51,547 bases of DNA from Flavobacterium sp. J27 (GCF_004303025.1 NZ_PJQW01000001.1:1-51547); one strand, 5' to 3'; shown: positions 16,828 to 26,450, numbered from the stretch's first letter. Notes: generated from the letters alone by a model not told the origin. Made by a program: numbers and translations.

Positions 16828-17901
16828 ATGAATAAGAATTTTTTAAAAACCCTATTTTTAGTTATTACCACGGGTGTTTTCGCTCAAGAAACAAATCCAG
16901 AAGAAAGTAAAGTAAAAATTGATGTTTCTGGATATTTAGAAGCGTTTTATGGCTACGATTTCAATCAACCTACATCACCAACTCGTTTAGGGTGGATTTA
17001 CAATCACAGTAGACATAATGAATTTAATATTAATATTGGAATGTTACGTTCTACAATTAGTTACGAGAATGTTTATGCTAATATTGCCATTCAAGCAGGT
17101 ACTTATGTAGACGATAATTATACCGCTGAAAGTTTAAAATTATTCCATGAAGCTTATTTAGGGGTTTATTTAGATTCAGATAAAAAACATGTAGTCGAAG
17201 CAGGTATTATGCCTTCTTATATTGGATTTGAATCCGCTTCTACCTTCTCTAATCTTACATTAACACGTTCAATTATGGCTGAAAGTTCCCCTTTTTATTT
17301 CACTGGTGTAAAATATAAGTATACACCTAATGATTCTTGGAGTTTGGCTTTTATTACTACAAATGGTTGGCAACGTATTGAAAAACCAAATAACAAAGCA
17401 TTGCCTACTTTTGGAACACAAGTAGTGTATACACCCAATGAAAAAACAACCCTTAATTGGAGTACTTTTATCGGTGACGAACCAGTTGCAGTAGATGTTT
17501 TAAGAACAAGATATTTCAACGATTTGTATGTGGATTATGCTTGGAATGACAAATGGAAAACGATTGCTGGTTTTGATTTGGGTTACCAAAGAAACTTAGC
17601 AGGAGATGATTTCCAAGATTGGAAAACGATTACTTTAATAACACAATATGCCATTTCTCAAAAATGGAATGTAGCAGCAAGAGCAGAATATTTTGAAGAT
17701 CAAGAGAACGTGATTGTAGGTGTAGGCGCTCCTTTTGAAGTATTTGGCGCTTCTTTTAATATAGATTTTATCCCGAATTCTAAATTAAAATTAAGAACGG
17801 AAGCAAAATGGTTTGATTCAGATGAGCCTATATTTACAAAAGAAACAGGCACAACTACAACCAACTTTTTTGTAGCCACTTCCTTAGCTTTTGAGTTTTA
17901 A
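16828..17901 (+). CDS. Outer-membrane beta-barrel porin (bbp2/OmpL-like)
   Basis: A 357-residue protein with a signal peptide (MNKNFLKTLFLVITTGVFAQ). The mature part is alternating amphipathic strands throughout (KIDVSGYLEAFYGYDFNQP at the start) and ends in Phe (FFVATSLAFEF), the usual barrel terminus. Features such as FNINIGMLRSTISYENVYANIAIQAGTY match the putative beta-barrel porin-2 family. It should admit small solutes across the outer membrane. It lies 76 bp after the AAA+ gene, with no clear promoter box or terminator between them, so it may be cotranscribed and serve the upstream importer. Confidence 0.88.
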   Translation: MNKNFLKTLFLVITTGVFAQETNPEESKVKIDVSGYLEAFYGYDFNQPTSPTRLGWIYNHSRHNEFNINIGMLRSTISYENVYANIAIQAGTYVDDNYTAESLKLFHEAYLGVYLDSDKKHVVEAGIMPSYIGFESASTFSNLTLTRSIMAESSPFYFTGVKYKYTPNDSWSLAFITTNGWQRIEKPNNKALPTFGTQVVYTPNEKTTLNWSTFIGDEPVAVDVLRTRYFNDLYVDYAWNDKWKTIAGFDLGYQRNLAGDDFQDWKTITLITQYAISQKWNVAARAEYFEDQENVIVGVGAPFEVFGASFNIDFIPNSKLKLRTEAKWFDSDEPIFTKETGTTTTNFFVATSLAFEF

Positions 17902-17922
17902 CAAATCTTTATCATATAGATT

Positions 17923-17950
17923 AAGAGTCAAAGAAATTTGGCTCTTTTTT
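17923..17950 (+). terminator. Terminator after the porin gene
   Basis: AAGAGTCAAA (17923-17932) pairs with TTTGGCTCTT (17937-17946), with one G-T pair, and is followed by a T run. It ends the porin transcript. Confidence 0.85.
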
Positions 17951-17955
17951 ATTTT

Positions 17956-17963
17956 TATATTTG
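17956..17963 (+). promoter_or_regulatory. -7 box of the S9 peptidase gene
   Basis: TATATTTG matches TAnnTTTG. The likely start codon is at 17984, about 20 bp further. A TTG at 17938-17940 in the terminator stem could be a -33 element at a slightly short spacing of 15 bp. Confidence 0.6.
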
Positions 17964-17983
17964 TTTATACCAAAAACAATAGC

Positions 17984-20329
17984 ATGAAAAAATACTTTTT
18001 CTCTCTTTTTATTTTCTCCACAATAGTTATACAAGCACAAACCCTTCCATTAGAAGAAATCATGAAAGGAGATGATTTTATTGGTCATCAACCCTATAAT
18101 CAGCGTTGGTCTGCCGATGGGAATACGCTTTATTTTGAATGGAATCCTAAAAATGAAATTTCTGGGAGTACGTATTATTGGCAATCAGGTATGCAAGAGC
18201 CTAAATTACTAGAAGAAAATGCATTTGATTATTCTACCGTAAATATAGAATCTCAAAGAGAATTTGAAGAAGTATATTATACAAAAAGAGGCAACTTATA
18301 TTGTTATGATAAAAAGGCTAAAAAAAGTAAACCTATTTATCTTTCAAATGAACGAATCTATGCAGTAGAAAGAGCGCATAATCCAGCTGTTATTTTCTTT
18401 CAAATGAATCGAAATGTATATCAATTGAATACCAAAGATTTCTCTTTTAAACAGTTAACTAATTTTAGAACTGGTTCCGAAAGTCCCAAAAAAGAAAAGG
18501 AACCTACTTATTTAGAAAAACAACAAGAAGAGTTATTTCAATATATAAAAGATACCAAAGCAAAAAATGATTGGTTTGCCGAAAAATCCAAAAAAACCCC
18601 TTCTGATTTACCCAAATCCATCTTTTATGGAAGTGCTTCTTTAGAACAATTAAAGCCCTCTCCAGATGGTAAGTTTGTCACCTTTCGATTGTCCGATTAT
18701 ACAAATTCCAAAGAAACAAATGTGGAACATTTTATTACGGAAAATGGTTATACAAAAAGCGAATCGGCTCGTTCTAAAGTTTCTATTTCTAATATAAGTT
18801 CCCACAAAATGGGAATTTTTAATGTAGAGAAAGATACTGTTTATTATGTTTCGTTTGCCCATTTATCTGGGATTAAAAAAAATCCTGACTATTATCAAGA
18901 ATATCAAGAGCTAAAAGAAAAAGAAGAGACTGAAAAGCCTATTGTTATGGTTGCACCAATGTATAATAAAAAAGGAACAAAAGCAGTTTTTGAAGCACGA
19001 AGTCAAGACAATAAAGACAGATGGATTATGGCTTTGGATTTAAATACAGGAGACATCACTGAACTAGACCATCAACATGATGAAGCTTGGATAGGTGGAC
19101 CAGGAATACCAAATTATTCTTTTGGAGGTGGTGTTTTGGGTTTTTTAAATGACGGAGAAACAGTTTATTTTCAATCGGAAGCTTCAGGCTTTTCTCATTT
19201 GTATACTATCAATTTAAACACAAAGAAGAAAAACCAACTTACAACTGGAAATTGGGAAGTAAGAGAAGCGTCGCTTTCGCTAGACGGGAAAAACTTTTAT
19301 ATAACAACCAATACAAATCATCCAGGAAATAGAGAATTTTATAAGTTAGAGATTGCTTCTAAAAAAATGTCTCCTATTTTAAATGCAGATGGAGCACATG
19401 AAGTGGTCCTTTCTCCAGATGAGAAAAAAATGGCAGTGCGTTATTCTTATAAAAATAAACCATGGGAAATATATGTGGCTGATACTAAGGAAAAAGCAAC
19501 TTTAAAACAAATTACGCATTCCACAACAAAAGCTTTTGAAGCGTATTCTTGGAAAGCTCCTGAAGTGATTACTTTTAAAGCGAAAGACGGAACATCTGTG
19601 AATGCGAGATTGTATCAACCTAAGGAAGAAGACAAGAATAAAGCGGCTGTGATTTTTGTTCATGGAGCGGGTTATTTACAAAATGCACACAATTATTGGA
19701 GTTCGTATCACAGAGAATATATGTTTCATAATTTATTATCCGATTTAGGATATACCGTTTTAGATATCGACTATAGAGGAAGTGATGGCTATGGTAGCGC
19801 GGTGCGAACTGGAATTTATAGACATATGGGTGGTTTAGATTTATCGGACCAATTAGACGGAAAAGACTATTTGGTAAACACTTTAGGGATAGAGGCGGAT
19901 AAAGTGGGTATTTACGGTGGGTCTTATGGTGGTTTTATTACGCTAATGGCTTTGTTAACGCAACCCAATCAATTTAAAGCAGGTGCTGCATTGCGTTCGG
20001 TTACTGATTGGGCGCATTATAATCAAGGATATACGGCTAATATTTTAAATTTTCCAGAAACCGATAGTATGGCTTATAGAAGAAGCTCTCCAATTTATTT
20101 TGCTGAAAATTTACAAGATAGATTAGTAATGTTACATGGAATGGTAGACGATAATGTGCAATTTCAAGACGTAGTACGTTTATCGCAACGATTTATAGAA
20201 TTAAAAAAGAAGAATTGGGATTTAGCTATTTTTCCAGTGGAAGAACACGGTTTTCAAGAAACCTACTCTTGGATAGATGAATACAGTAGAATACTAAACT
20301 TATTTAATGAAACACTTTTAGATAAGTAG
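17984..20329 (+). CDS. S9-family (prolyl oligopeptidase/DPP-type) peptidase
   Basis: A 781-residue secreted or periplasmic serine peptidase. Signal peptide MKKYFFSLFIFSTIVIQAQ; then a beta-propeller of about 500 residues with repeated strand blocks; then an alpha/beta-hydrolase domain. The catalytic Ser is in GGSYGG (codon 19922-19924), the Asp in GMVDDN and the His in EEHGF, so the triad is intact. Start ATG 17984 was chosen because the in-frame ATG at 17891 would run through the preceding terminator and promoter box. It probably trims peptides released by other proteases. Single gene with its own promoter, convergent with the M36 operon. Confidence 0.93.
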   Translation: MKKYFFSLFIFSTIVIQAQTLPLEEIMKGDDFIGHQPYNQRWSADGNTLYFEWNPKNEISGSTYYWQSGMQEPKLLEENAFDYSTVNIESQREFEEVYYTKRGNLYCYDKKAKKSKPIYLSNERIYAVERAHNPAVIFFQMNRNVYQLNTKDFSFKQLTNFRTGSESPKKEKEPTYLEKQQEELFQYIKDTKAKNDWFAEKSKKTPSDLPKSIFYGSASLEQLKPSPDGKFVTFRLSDYTNSKETNVEHFITENGYTKSESARSKVSISNISSHKMGIFNVEKDTVYYVSFAHLSGIKKNPDYYQEYQELKEKEETEKPIVMVAPMYNKKGTKAVFEARSQDNKDRWIMALDLNTGDITELDHQHDEAWIGGPGIPNYSFGGGVLGFLNDGETVYFQSEASGFSHLYTINLNTKKKNQLTTGNWEVREASLSLDGKNFYITTNTNHPGNREFYKLEIASKKMSPILNADGAHEVVLSPDEKKMAVRYSYKNKPWEIYVADTKEKATLKQITHSTTKAFEAYSWKAPEVITFKAKDGTSVNARLYQPKEEDKNKAAVIFVHGAGYLQNAHNYWSSYHREYMFHNLLSDLGYTVLDIDYRGSDGYGSAVRTGIYRHMGGLDLSDQLDGKDYLVNTLGIEADKVGIYGGSYGGFITLMALLTQPNQFKAGAALRSVTDWAHYNQGYTANILNFPETDSMAYRRSSPIYFAENLQDRLVMLHGMVDDNVQFQDVVRLSQRFIELKKKNWDLAIFPVEEHGFQETYSWIDEYSRILNLFNETLLDK

Positions 20330-20375
20330 AAGAACTAAATTTTTACTTTTTTTGCAAAATAAACTTCGCTAATAT

Positions 20376-20409
20376 AAAAAAAGGCAAAGCGACTATTATA
20401 GTCGCTTTG
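20376..20409 (-). terminator. Terminator of the M36 protease operon
   Basis: Perfect stem CAAAGCGACTA (20385-20395) with TAGTCGCTTTG (20399-20409) and a 3-nt loop. An A-run at 20376-20382 becomes the U-run on the minus strand. It lies between convergent genes and may also slow plus-strand readthrough. Confidence 0.88.
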
Positions 20410-20435
20410 TAAGTAAATAAAAGGGTTAAATAAAT

Positions 20436-22853
20436 TTATTCTTTCACAATTTTTTCAATTATATCTAATCCAGTATTCGTTTTTACTTTAAGAATATATA
20501 TGCCTCTTGGACTATTCTGAATATCAATGGCTGCTTCTTTTTGATTTTTAAGGATTGATTTATAAATAGTCAATCCATACAAATCCATAATTTCAATTTC
20601 ACCAACTGTATCGGTTTTAAATAACAACTTAAAAACACCATTATTGGGGTTAGGAGCAATTTTTAATTGCTCTTTCAAAGTTTCAGTTTCCACACTTTGT
20701 ACTTCATAATTATATTCCTCATGAATGGAAGGGTTTACTTGTCTAGCCACGTAAATGTTTGTACAACCTTCAATGTAAGCTCTAAAAGCAGAACCATTAA
20801 TAGAAGTAAATCCATTTGATAGTAAAACCTCGTTTCCGGCATGGTAAATACCCATAGCTCCAGCGTTAATTGTGTTTGAAGCGTTAATAGTAGATGATGC
20901 TTGTTTTGTATCGACCCCAAAGTTTACGTTTAACATAACATTTAATGCTATATCACAATTACAAGTTGAAGGTAAGTCGAAAGCTTGTGTACCGTCATTT
21001 TTATCAAAAGAAGATCCTTGACTGGCACTATAACCTAAACCTCTTTTAGCAAATGCAGTCCATATAGCACATTGATTAGCTCCTCCATAAAGTGCTATAT
21101 CAGCTGCTAAAATTGCGTTTCTTGCGTCTACAAAACCAGGAGAACAGGGTTGTAATTTTAAACCTTCTGTAACTAATGCTAAAGAAATATTATTGCCACC
21201 GTTTCCATTTATTAAATCAGCATCAAAACCATGTTGATTAATTAAGTTCCATGTCATTTCCCATAACATTGTGCACCAAACTGAACCAATTGCATGTGGA
21301 CCAGAAACTGTTTTTATACTGTCATAAGTTTGAGGATTAATAGTCATACTTGTATTGTATGGAAAGGGTCTAATCCCAGCACCATTTGGTCCTTGATTGA
21401 ATAGATAAGTTCCTACTGTTCTTGAACTTGTTGAAGAGTTTGCACTAGTCATAGTCATTAATAAACCATAATAATCACTCCATCCTTCTCCCATTTGCTC
21501 TTGATTCATTAGACAACTAGAATTTGAAGGTCCTCCAGTTAATCGGTTGGATATACCATGGCCATATTCGTGTACTATTACTAAATTATCGAAATCTCCA
21601 TCTTGAGTACCACAAACATACATTTGCATTCTAGGCGATGAACCATCTGAAGGAGTTGCAAAATTGGCATTACAAGTACCAGAGCCATCTTGTGCTTCTG
21701 CTTTTACAAAATCATTTCCAAGTCCACCATTTCCATAATTATTAGATTGAAAATTACCACTGGTTTCATCAAAACCATAAACATACATCAAGTCGTGGAT
21801 GATATTATTCCAATAAAATAAATTGGTAATAGCAGCAGCTTCCGACTGATTACTATTAGAATAAGTTGGATTAAAAGGAAAATTAAAATTAAGTGATGTA
21901 CCTCCATTAGGTTGAAAACCTGGATTGTCACCATCTTCATAAGCATTAACATTATTTCCTCGTGTTACTGTATATTCTACTCCAGATACGCCATTAGTAT
22001 CATGCCATCCAAAAGGTGAAGCTACATTTGCAGTATTTGTTACAATAGATCTTGAACCATAATACGGGCTTTCTAAAGGCATAGCAAATACATTGTATGT
22101 TCCATTTAGTAGAGTAGATGAAAATGAATTTGTATTTTTAAATAATGAAAATTGTTGTTTTTCATTATGAAAATTATGAACTTGACAATCATTTTCACTA
22201 TGATCATGATCAAAATTACAACTTACTACCCAATTGAATTTTGCAAGAATCTCACCTGTTGCATGATGCACTAGTACATTATACCATTCCTGTTGTGAAA
22301 TGGCCTCTATAGATAAATTCCAAACTAGTTCTATTTCACCTGAATCTGAAAGGAAATAATTTAATTGGACAGGAATATCACTTAATGACACACCTCCATT
22401 ACTAACTAGCGTTTTTTTATTTGACGAATTATCTTCCTTAACTACATAAAAATTTTCTGTAATTTTGTATCCTAACTGATTACTTGCTGCTTTAACTGCT
22501 TGTAAAGCGCTAGTAGAAGAAATAGATCTAGACAATACTTTACTAGAAATATCTTTAGTAAATTTATAGTTAAAAGTTAACACATCACCTGTAGGTAAAA
22601 TATGTATATCAGATTCGGTATTTATAATTTCCAATCCATTTACTACTTGTCTGAAATAAATGTGTCTAATACTACTATTTCTACTAGTATACTGATCTGT
22701 GATATTCCAATTTAAAATATCTTGTTCATTTAATATGCCTTGTTCTACAAGTCTTTCTAACTCAGTTTGGATAATGTTTTTTTCCTGAGCATATAAATTT
22801 GTGTAAAAAACGCAACATATAATTAACATTATTGATAAATATATATTTTTCAT
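20436..22853 (-). CDS. M36 (fungalysin-type) metallopeptidase with T9SS sorting domain
   Basis: An 805-residue secreted zinc protease. In order: signal peptide ending YAQ; an FTP-like inhibitory propeptide (about residues 30-200); a catalytic domain with the zinc-binding HEYGH in VIVHEYGHGISNRL and the third ligand in GEGWSDYYG; then a linker; and a C-terminal type A sorting domain (IAPNPNNGVFKLLF...RGIYILKVKT) that directs export through the type IX system. Substrates are extracellular proteins. It lies 30 bp downstream of a YadA-head-like repeat protein gene on the same strand, so the two are probably cotranscribed. Confidence 0.95.
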   Translation of the reverse strand: MKNIYLSIMLIICCVFYTNLYAQEKNIIQTELERLVEQGILNEQDILNWNITDQYTSRNSSIRHIYFRQVVNGLEIINTESDIHILPTGDVLTFNYKFTKDISSKVLSRSISSTSALQAVKAASNQLGYKITENFYVVKEDNSSNKKTLVSNGGVSLSDIPVQLNYFLSDSGEIELVWNLSIEAISQQEWYNVLVHHATGEILAKFNWVVSCNFDHDHSENDCQVHNFHNEKQQFSLFKNTNSFSSTLLNGTYNVFAMPLESPYYGSRSIVTNTANVASPFGWHDTNGVSGVEYTVTRGNNVNAYEDGDNPGFQPNGGTSLNFNFPFNPTYSNSNQSEAAAITNLFYWNNIIHDLMYVYGFDETSGNFQSNNYGNGGLGNDFVKAEAQDGSGTCNANFATPSDGSSPRMQMYVCGTQDGDFDNLVIVHEYGHGISNRLTGGPSNSSCLMNQEQMGEGWSDYYGLLMTMTSANSSTSSRTVGTYLFNQGPNGAGIRPFPYNTSMTINPQTYDSIKTVSGPHAIGSVWCTMLWEMTWNLINQHGFDADLINGNGGNNISLALVTEGLKLQPCSPGFVDARNAILAADIALYGGANQCAIWTAFAKRGLGYSASQGSSFDKNDGTQAFDLPSTCNCDIALNVMLNVNFGVDTKQASSTINASNTINAGAMGIYHAGNEVLLSNGFTSINGSAFRAYIEGCTNIYVARQVNPSIHEEYNYEVQSVETETLKEQLKIAPNPNNGVFKLLFKTDTVGEIEIMDLYGLTIYKSILKNQKEAAIDIQNSPRGIYILKVKTNTGLDIIEKIVKE

Positions 22854-22883
22854 AATTTAAAATTTTTAGAATTAAACTATGAT

Positions 22884-24164
22884 TTATTTGTTGTTTATCT
22901 TAGCTTCTAAAGCTTCAATACGTTTGTTTTGTTCAATGATATATAGCGTTAACTCTTCAATTTTTTCTTGTTGAATTTTACTTATTTCACCAATACTAAT
23001 CCCTTCTTCTTCAACTTGTTTAGCAGAAGGAACATTTGGCAAATGTTTGTTTTGAGTTATGAATCTTTCAACTTCAGCTAACGATTTTAATTTATAATTT
23101 TCTCCAAAAACATAATCTGCCCAATTTGTTCTTACTCTTACTTCTTTTGTTAAAATACCTCCTTCTACAAACAATTTATAATTTTCAATATTTACATTTC
23201 CAATTAAACTAGGAAAATTTGTTGTACCAATTCCAACCTTACCACTTGAACCCACTTCTTGAATGGTCATAATTTTATCTCCAGCAGTATGAAAAGCGAT
23301 TTTTCTATTTTCATCGGTACCAGGTATAGTAAATAATAAATCACCGCCTCCCAAAGTCCTTATAACCGCATCGGTAGGTTTGGCAAATGTATCGTAACAG
23401 CCATTACATGAAGCGATACCAAATTCTAAAGTAGAACCAGTTGTAGTAGTAAGTTTCATATTTGGACCATTTGCTCCACGTACTTCTAAAACTGCTGTAG
23501 GAGAGCTCGTTCCTATACCAACATTTACAGCATCTGTACCTGTTCCTCCTAAAATTAATGAATTGCTATTAGCTACAGTTGCATTTCTACCAATTGCAAT
23601 GGCATTTGAAATATTTGTAGTACTTGCATAAGCATTGCTACCAATAAAAATATTATCCGTACCATTTAATGTAGTTCCAGGATAACCACCCACGGTTTTG
23701 TTACCAATAGCTATGTTACTATCACCATAATATTTATATCCGGCAAGATTTCCTAGATATACATTGTAGGATCCTGTTGCATAATGTCCTGTGTTACTCC
23801 CCATAAAAATATTGGACGAACCATTATTCTTTGCCCCAGCACCAGAGCCTACACTTGTGTTATAACTTCCCGTAGTGTTTACTGAACCAGCATTTTGTCC
23901 TATAAATGTATTTTGAGAACCAGATGTATTTCTGTAACCTGCAATACCTAAAAAAGTGTTTTGAGATCCTGTTGTATTCATTTCACCAGCATTTTGACCT
24001 ACAAAAGTATTATTTGAACCAGAACTGATATTGGGAACACTAGAACCTAACATTGTATTACTATTTGATCCAGAGACTGGGGAATCAATTCTAATAGATC
24101 CTTGTGCATAATTTTTAGTGAATGCTAAAGTGGTTAGAATAATTAAAAATGAGAATATTTTCAT
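22884..24164 (-). CDS. Secreted YadA-head-like repeat protein with tail-fibre-type C-terminus
   Basis: A 426-residue exported protein. Signal peptide MKIFSFLIILTTLAFTKNYAQ; then about 8-10 imperfect repeats of 14-16 residues of the form N-T-F-x-G-x-x-A-G-x-x-N-T-x-G-S, the left-handed beta-roll repeat of trimeric adhesin heads; then a VGIGTSSPTAVLEVRG segment, a beta domain, and a final helical coil (EISKIQQEKIEELTLYIIEQNKRIEALE). Many Bacteroidota surface proteins have this C-terminus. The repeats imply a trimeric fibre, but no membrane anchor or T9SS sorting domain is visible. Leading gene of the M36 protease operon. Confidence 0.85.
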   Translation of the reverse strand: MKIFSFLIILTTLAFTKNYAQGSIRIDSPVSGSNSNTMLGSSVPNISSGSNNTFVGQNAGEMNTTGSQNTFLGIAGYRNTSGSQNTFIGQNAGSVNTTGSYNTSVGSGAGAKNNGSSNIFMGSNTGHYATGSYNVYLGNLAGYKYYGDSNIAIGNKTVGGYPGTTLNGTDNIFIGSNAYASTTNISNAIAIGRNATVANSNSLILGGTGTDAVNVGIGTSSPTAVLEVRGANGPNMKLTTTTGSTLEFGIASCNGCYDTFAKPTDAVIRTLGGGDLLFTIPGTDENRKIAFHTAGDKIMTIQEVGSSGKVGIGTTNFPSLIGNVNIENYKLFVEGGILTKEVRVRTNWADYVFGENYKLKSLAEVERFITQNKHLPNVPSAKQVEEEGISIGEISKIQQEKIEELTLYIIEQNKRIEALEAKINNK

Positions 24165-24306
24165 GATGTTTATTGTTTAAAATTTTACGCCCTTACTCTA
24201 TAAGCTTTTCAGGTTCCGCTTGATGGTATATATTTATGGCCTTAAATATTTATGTAAAATTAGTAAGCATTATTGTTTATATATTTCGCTTTTAAACGTT
24301 AATTAG

Positions 24307-24330
24307 AAGGGGTGTTTTCCCCCTTTTTTT
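24307..24330 (+). terminator. Terminator-like hairpin in a divergent intergenic region
   Basis: AAGGGG (24307-24312) pairs with CCCCTT (24320-24325), followed by TTTTTT. It reads as a plus-strand terminator, but no plus-strand gene lies just upstream, because the neighbouring gene runs away on the minus strand. The rest of the gap 24165-24357 shows no ORF. Confidence 0.6.
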
Positions 24331-24352
24331 GATAATTAATTAAATATTACCT

Positions 24353-24360
24353 TAATTTTG
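24353..24360 (+). promoter_or_regulatory. -7 box of the lipoprotein gene
   Basis: TAATTTTG matches TAnnTTTG. The in-frame TTG at 24358 is the end of this box, so translation should start downstream at ATG 24382 or 24400. Confidence 0.5.
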
Positions 24361-24381
24361 TTACAACATATTTGTATCTTT

Positions 24382-24918
24382 ATGATAAAACAAAAATGTA
24401 TGTTTCATAAATTGATTAGCCTTTTTATAAGTTCCATAGCCATTATTTCATGTAATAGCTCAAAAGAAACTACTAAAACTGAAAAACAAGTAATTCAAAG
24501 TAGTGAAAACAACTTTCAAAATATTCTTTTGCCTATACAAGAAGTATATTATCAAAAGTGGGTCGCGGGAATTAAAGGAGGAGGAAGTGGCATCGATTTA
24601 TATATTGTATTAAAAGACCCATTAGATAAAGGTGTTTTTTTTGAAAATGTAAGATATGATGTATATGATGCTTTAATTGAAAAAGTGTCAGATACCAGTT
24701 ATGCTGCCCACATGCGAACCCCTTTAAATGATATGATTTTAGATGAAAACCCTAAAAAAGAGTTTGGAAACCAAGTGCCTAATACTAAGCTAAAACCTAA
24801 TGAAGCCATCATAACATACACTATAAATGAGAAAAGATTTTCTCAACATTTTGAAAATGTGAAAGAAAAAGAGATGCTAGCATACCCTTCTACTAAGCCT
24901 CAAGACAATGAGGAATAA
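24382..24918 (+). CDS. Lipoprotein of unknown function
   Basis: About 178 residues. The start shows a lipoprotein signal: basic residues, a hydrophobic run (LISLFISSIAIIS) and Cys in IISCNSS, so it should be lipidated. The mature part begins with a polar linker and then a beta-rich domain with WVAGIKGGGSGIDLYIVL and VRYDVYDALIEK. I do not name a family, although similar short lipoproteins are common in flavobacteria. ATG 24400 is an equally good start and gives a shorter signal. A -7 box lies 21 bp upstream of 24382. The next gene, a flippase, starts 44 bp later with its own box. Confidence 0.75.
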   Translation: MIKQKCMFHKLISLFISSIAIISCNSSKETTKTEKQVIQSSENNFQNILLPIQEVYYQKWVAGIKGGGSGIDLYIVLKDPLDKGVFFENVRYDVYDALIEKVSDTSYAAHMRTPLNDMILDENPKKEFGNQVPNTKLKPNEAIITYTINEKRFSQHFENVKEKEMLAYPSTKPQDNEE

Positions 24919-24932
24919 AGAAAAGATTTAAT

Positions 24933-24940
24933 TACTTTTG
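24933..24940 (+). promoter_or_regulatory. -7 box of the flippase gene
   Basis: TACTTTTG matches TAnnTTTG and lies 22 bp before the TTG start of the flippase gene. No clear TTG -33 element is seen. Confidence 0.5.
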
Positions 24941-24962
24941 TAAATCATAAATACATTTTATA

Positions 24963-26414
24963 TTGAGTCTTTATAAAAAGCTTTTAAATCAAACGGCCAT
25001 TTATGGTCTTGCAACAGTATTGCCTAGAATGCTGAGTTTTCTATTGGTAAGACTCTATGTAGATTATATGCCTTCAGAAGAATATGGCGAGGTGTCTGTT
25101 ATTTTTGCGTATTTGATTTTCTTTAATGTTATCTTATCTTATGGAATGGAAACGGCTTTTTTTCGTTTTTATAATACAGAAGAGAATAAGCAAAAGGTAA
25201 TTTCTACGAGTACTATTTCACTCTTAATTTCTACCATTGTATTTTTAATTTTAGGATTGATTTTTAGAGAAAATATTGCTCAATGGAGTGAAATCAAAAT
25301 GGACTATATTTTTTATACTCTTTTAATTTTAGGTTTAGACGCTTTAGTAATTATTCCATTTTCAAAGTTAAGAGCAGAAGGAAGACCCATAAAATACGCG
25401 GTAATTAAGATAGCAAATGTTGTTATTAATTTAGGACTAAATGTATTCTTTATTGTTTTGTTACCTAAATGGCAAGAGGATGTAAGTTTTTTGAAAAGTA
25501 TTTATGTTGCAGATTTTCAAATAGGGTATATTTTTATTTCAAATTTAATAGCTAGTTTATTTACCCTTTTTGTTTTATTGCCTGATTATTTTAAATTAAA
25601 ATGGCATTTTGATAGTGTTTTATGGAAACGAATGATGCGTTATGGATTTCCTATTTTAGTTGCTGGAATTGCCTTCGCTATAAATGAACATTTTGATAAA
25701 ATCCTTTTAGAATGGATGGGAGTTTCTTTATCTGATATTGGTGCGTATTCCGCTTGTTATAAAATAGGGATGTTTATGGTTCTTTTTAGAACGGCTTATA
25801 CTTTAGGTATTGAACCTTTCTTTTTTAGTCATGCGAAAAATGAAAATGCACCACAAACGTATGCTGAAATTACAAAATACTTCGTCATTTTTGGTTCCTT
25901 TATTTCTTTAGGAGTTATTGTATTTGCTGATGTTTTAAAATTGCTTTTGGTACCAAAATCAGAATATTGGATTGCTATGAATATCGTTCCTTTAATCGTA
26001 ATTGCTAATTTCTTTTTAGGAATTTATACGAATCTATCCGTTTGGTATAAATTAATAGATAAAACAAAAATTGGTGCTTATATTTCTATTGTAGGTGCTG
26101 TAGTAACTTTACTTTTAAATGTACTTTTAATTCCTCTTATTGGATTTGTAGGTTCTGCCATTGCTACTATTTTAGCTTATGGAACGATGATGTTTATTTC
26201 TTATAAATTAGGTCAAAAAAAATACCCAATACCTTATGATAAAGCTAAAATAGTTATGTATTTGGGCTTGTCTATCTTTTTAAGTGGTATTGCTTTTTAT
26301 GTAAATTTTTTAAGAGAAACATATGTTTTTGGTATACTGGCAATTTTATTTTACGCTTATTTTGTATATAAAAATGAAAAAGAATGGGTAACCAAATTAA
26401 TAAAAAGAAAGTAA
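24963..26414 (+). CDS. Polysaccharide/oligosaccharide flippase (MATE/MVF-like)
   Basis: A 483-residue integral membrane protein with about 12-14 helices. It moves lipid-linked sugars across the inner membrane for surface polysaccharide or lipopolysaccharide assembly. The start LYKKLLNQTAIYGLATVLPRMLSF is very typical of the flavobacterial family and supports the TTG start at 24963, since no ATG precedes it in frame. No cytoplasmic enzyme domain is present. It is followed by a terminator hairpin and by the convergent stress module. The cell-envelope operon resumes at 36212, so the module may have been inserted between them. Confidence 0.9.
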   Translation: MSLYKKLLNQTAIYGLATVLPRMLSFLLVRLYVDYMPSEEYGEVSVIFAYLIFFNVILSYGMETAFFRFYNTEENKQKVISTSTISLLISTIVFLILGLIFRENIAQWSEIKMDYIFYTLLILGLDALVIIPFSKLRAEGRPIKYAVIKIANVVINLGLNVFFIVLLPKWQEDVSFLKSIYVADFQIGYIFISNLIASLFTLFVLLPDYFKLKWHFDSVLWKRMMRYGFPILVAGIAFAINEHFDKILLEWMGVSLSDIGAYSACYKIGMFMVLFRTAYTLGIEPFFFSHAKNENAPQTYAEITKYFVIFGSFISLGVIVFADVLKLLLVPKSEYWIAMNIVPLIVIANFFLGIYTNLSVWYKLIDKTKIGAYISIVGAVVTLLLNVLLIPLIGFVGSAIATILAYGTMMFISYKLGQKKYPIPYDKAKIVMYLGLSIFLSGIAFYVNFLRETYVFGILAILFYAYFVYKNEKEWVTKLIKRK

Positions 26415-26450
26415 CGACTTCTCCATAACATACAAGAGAAGTCGTTATTG
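26413..26450. terminator. Bidirectional terminator between convergent genes
   Basis: AACGACTTCTC (26413-26423) pairs perfectly with GAGAAGTCGTT (26436-26446), followed by T-rich sequence. It overlaps the flippase stop codon and precedes the end of the minus-strand AAA ATPase gene at 26453. Confidence 0.85.
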
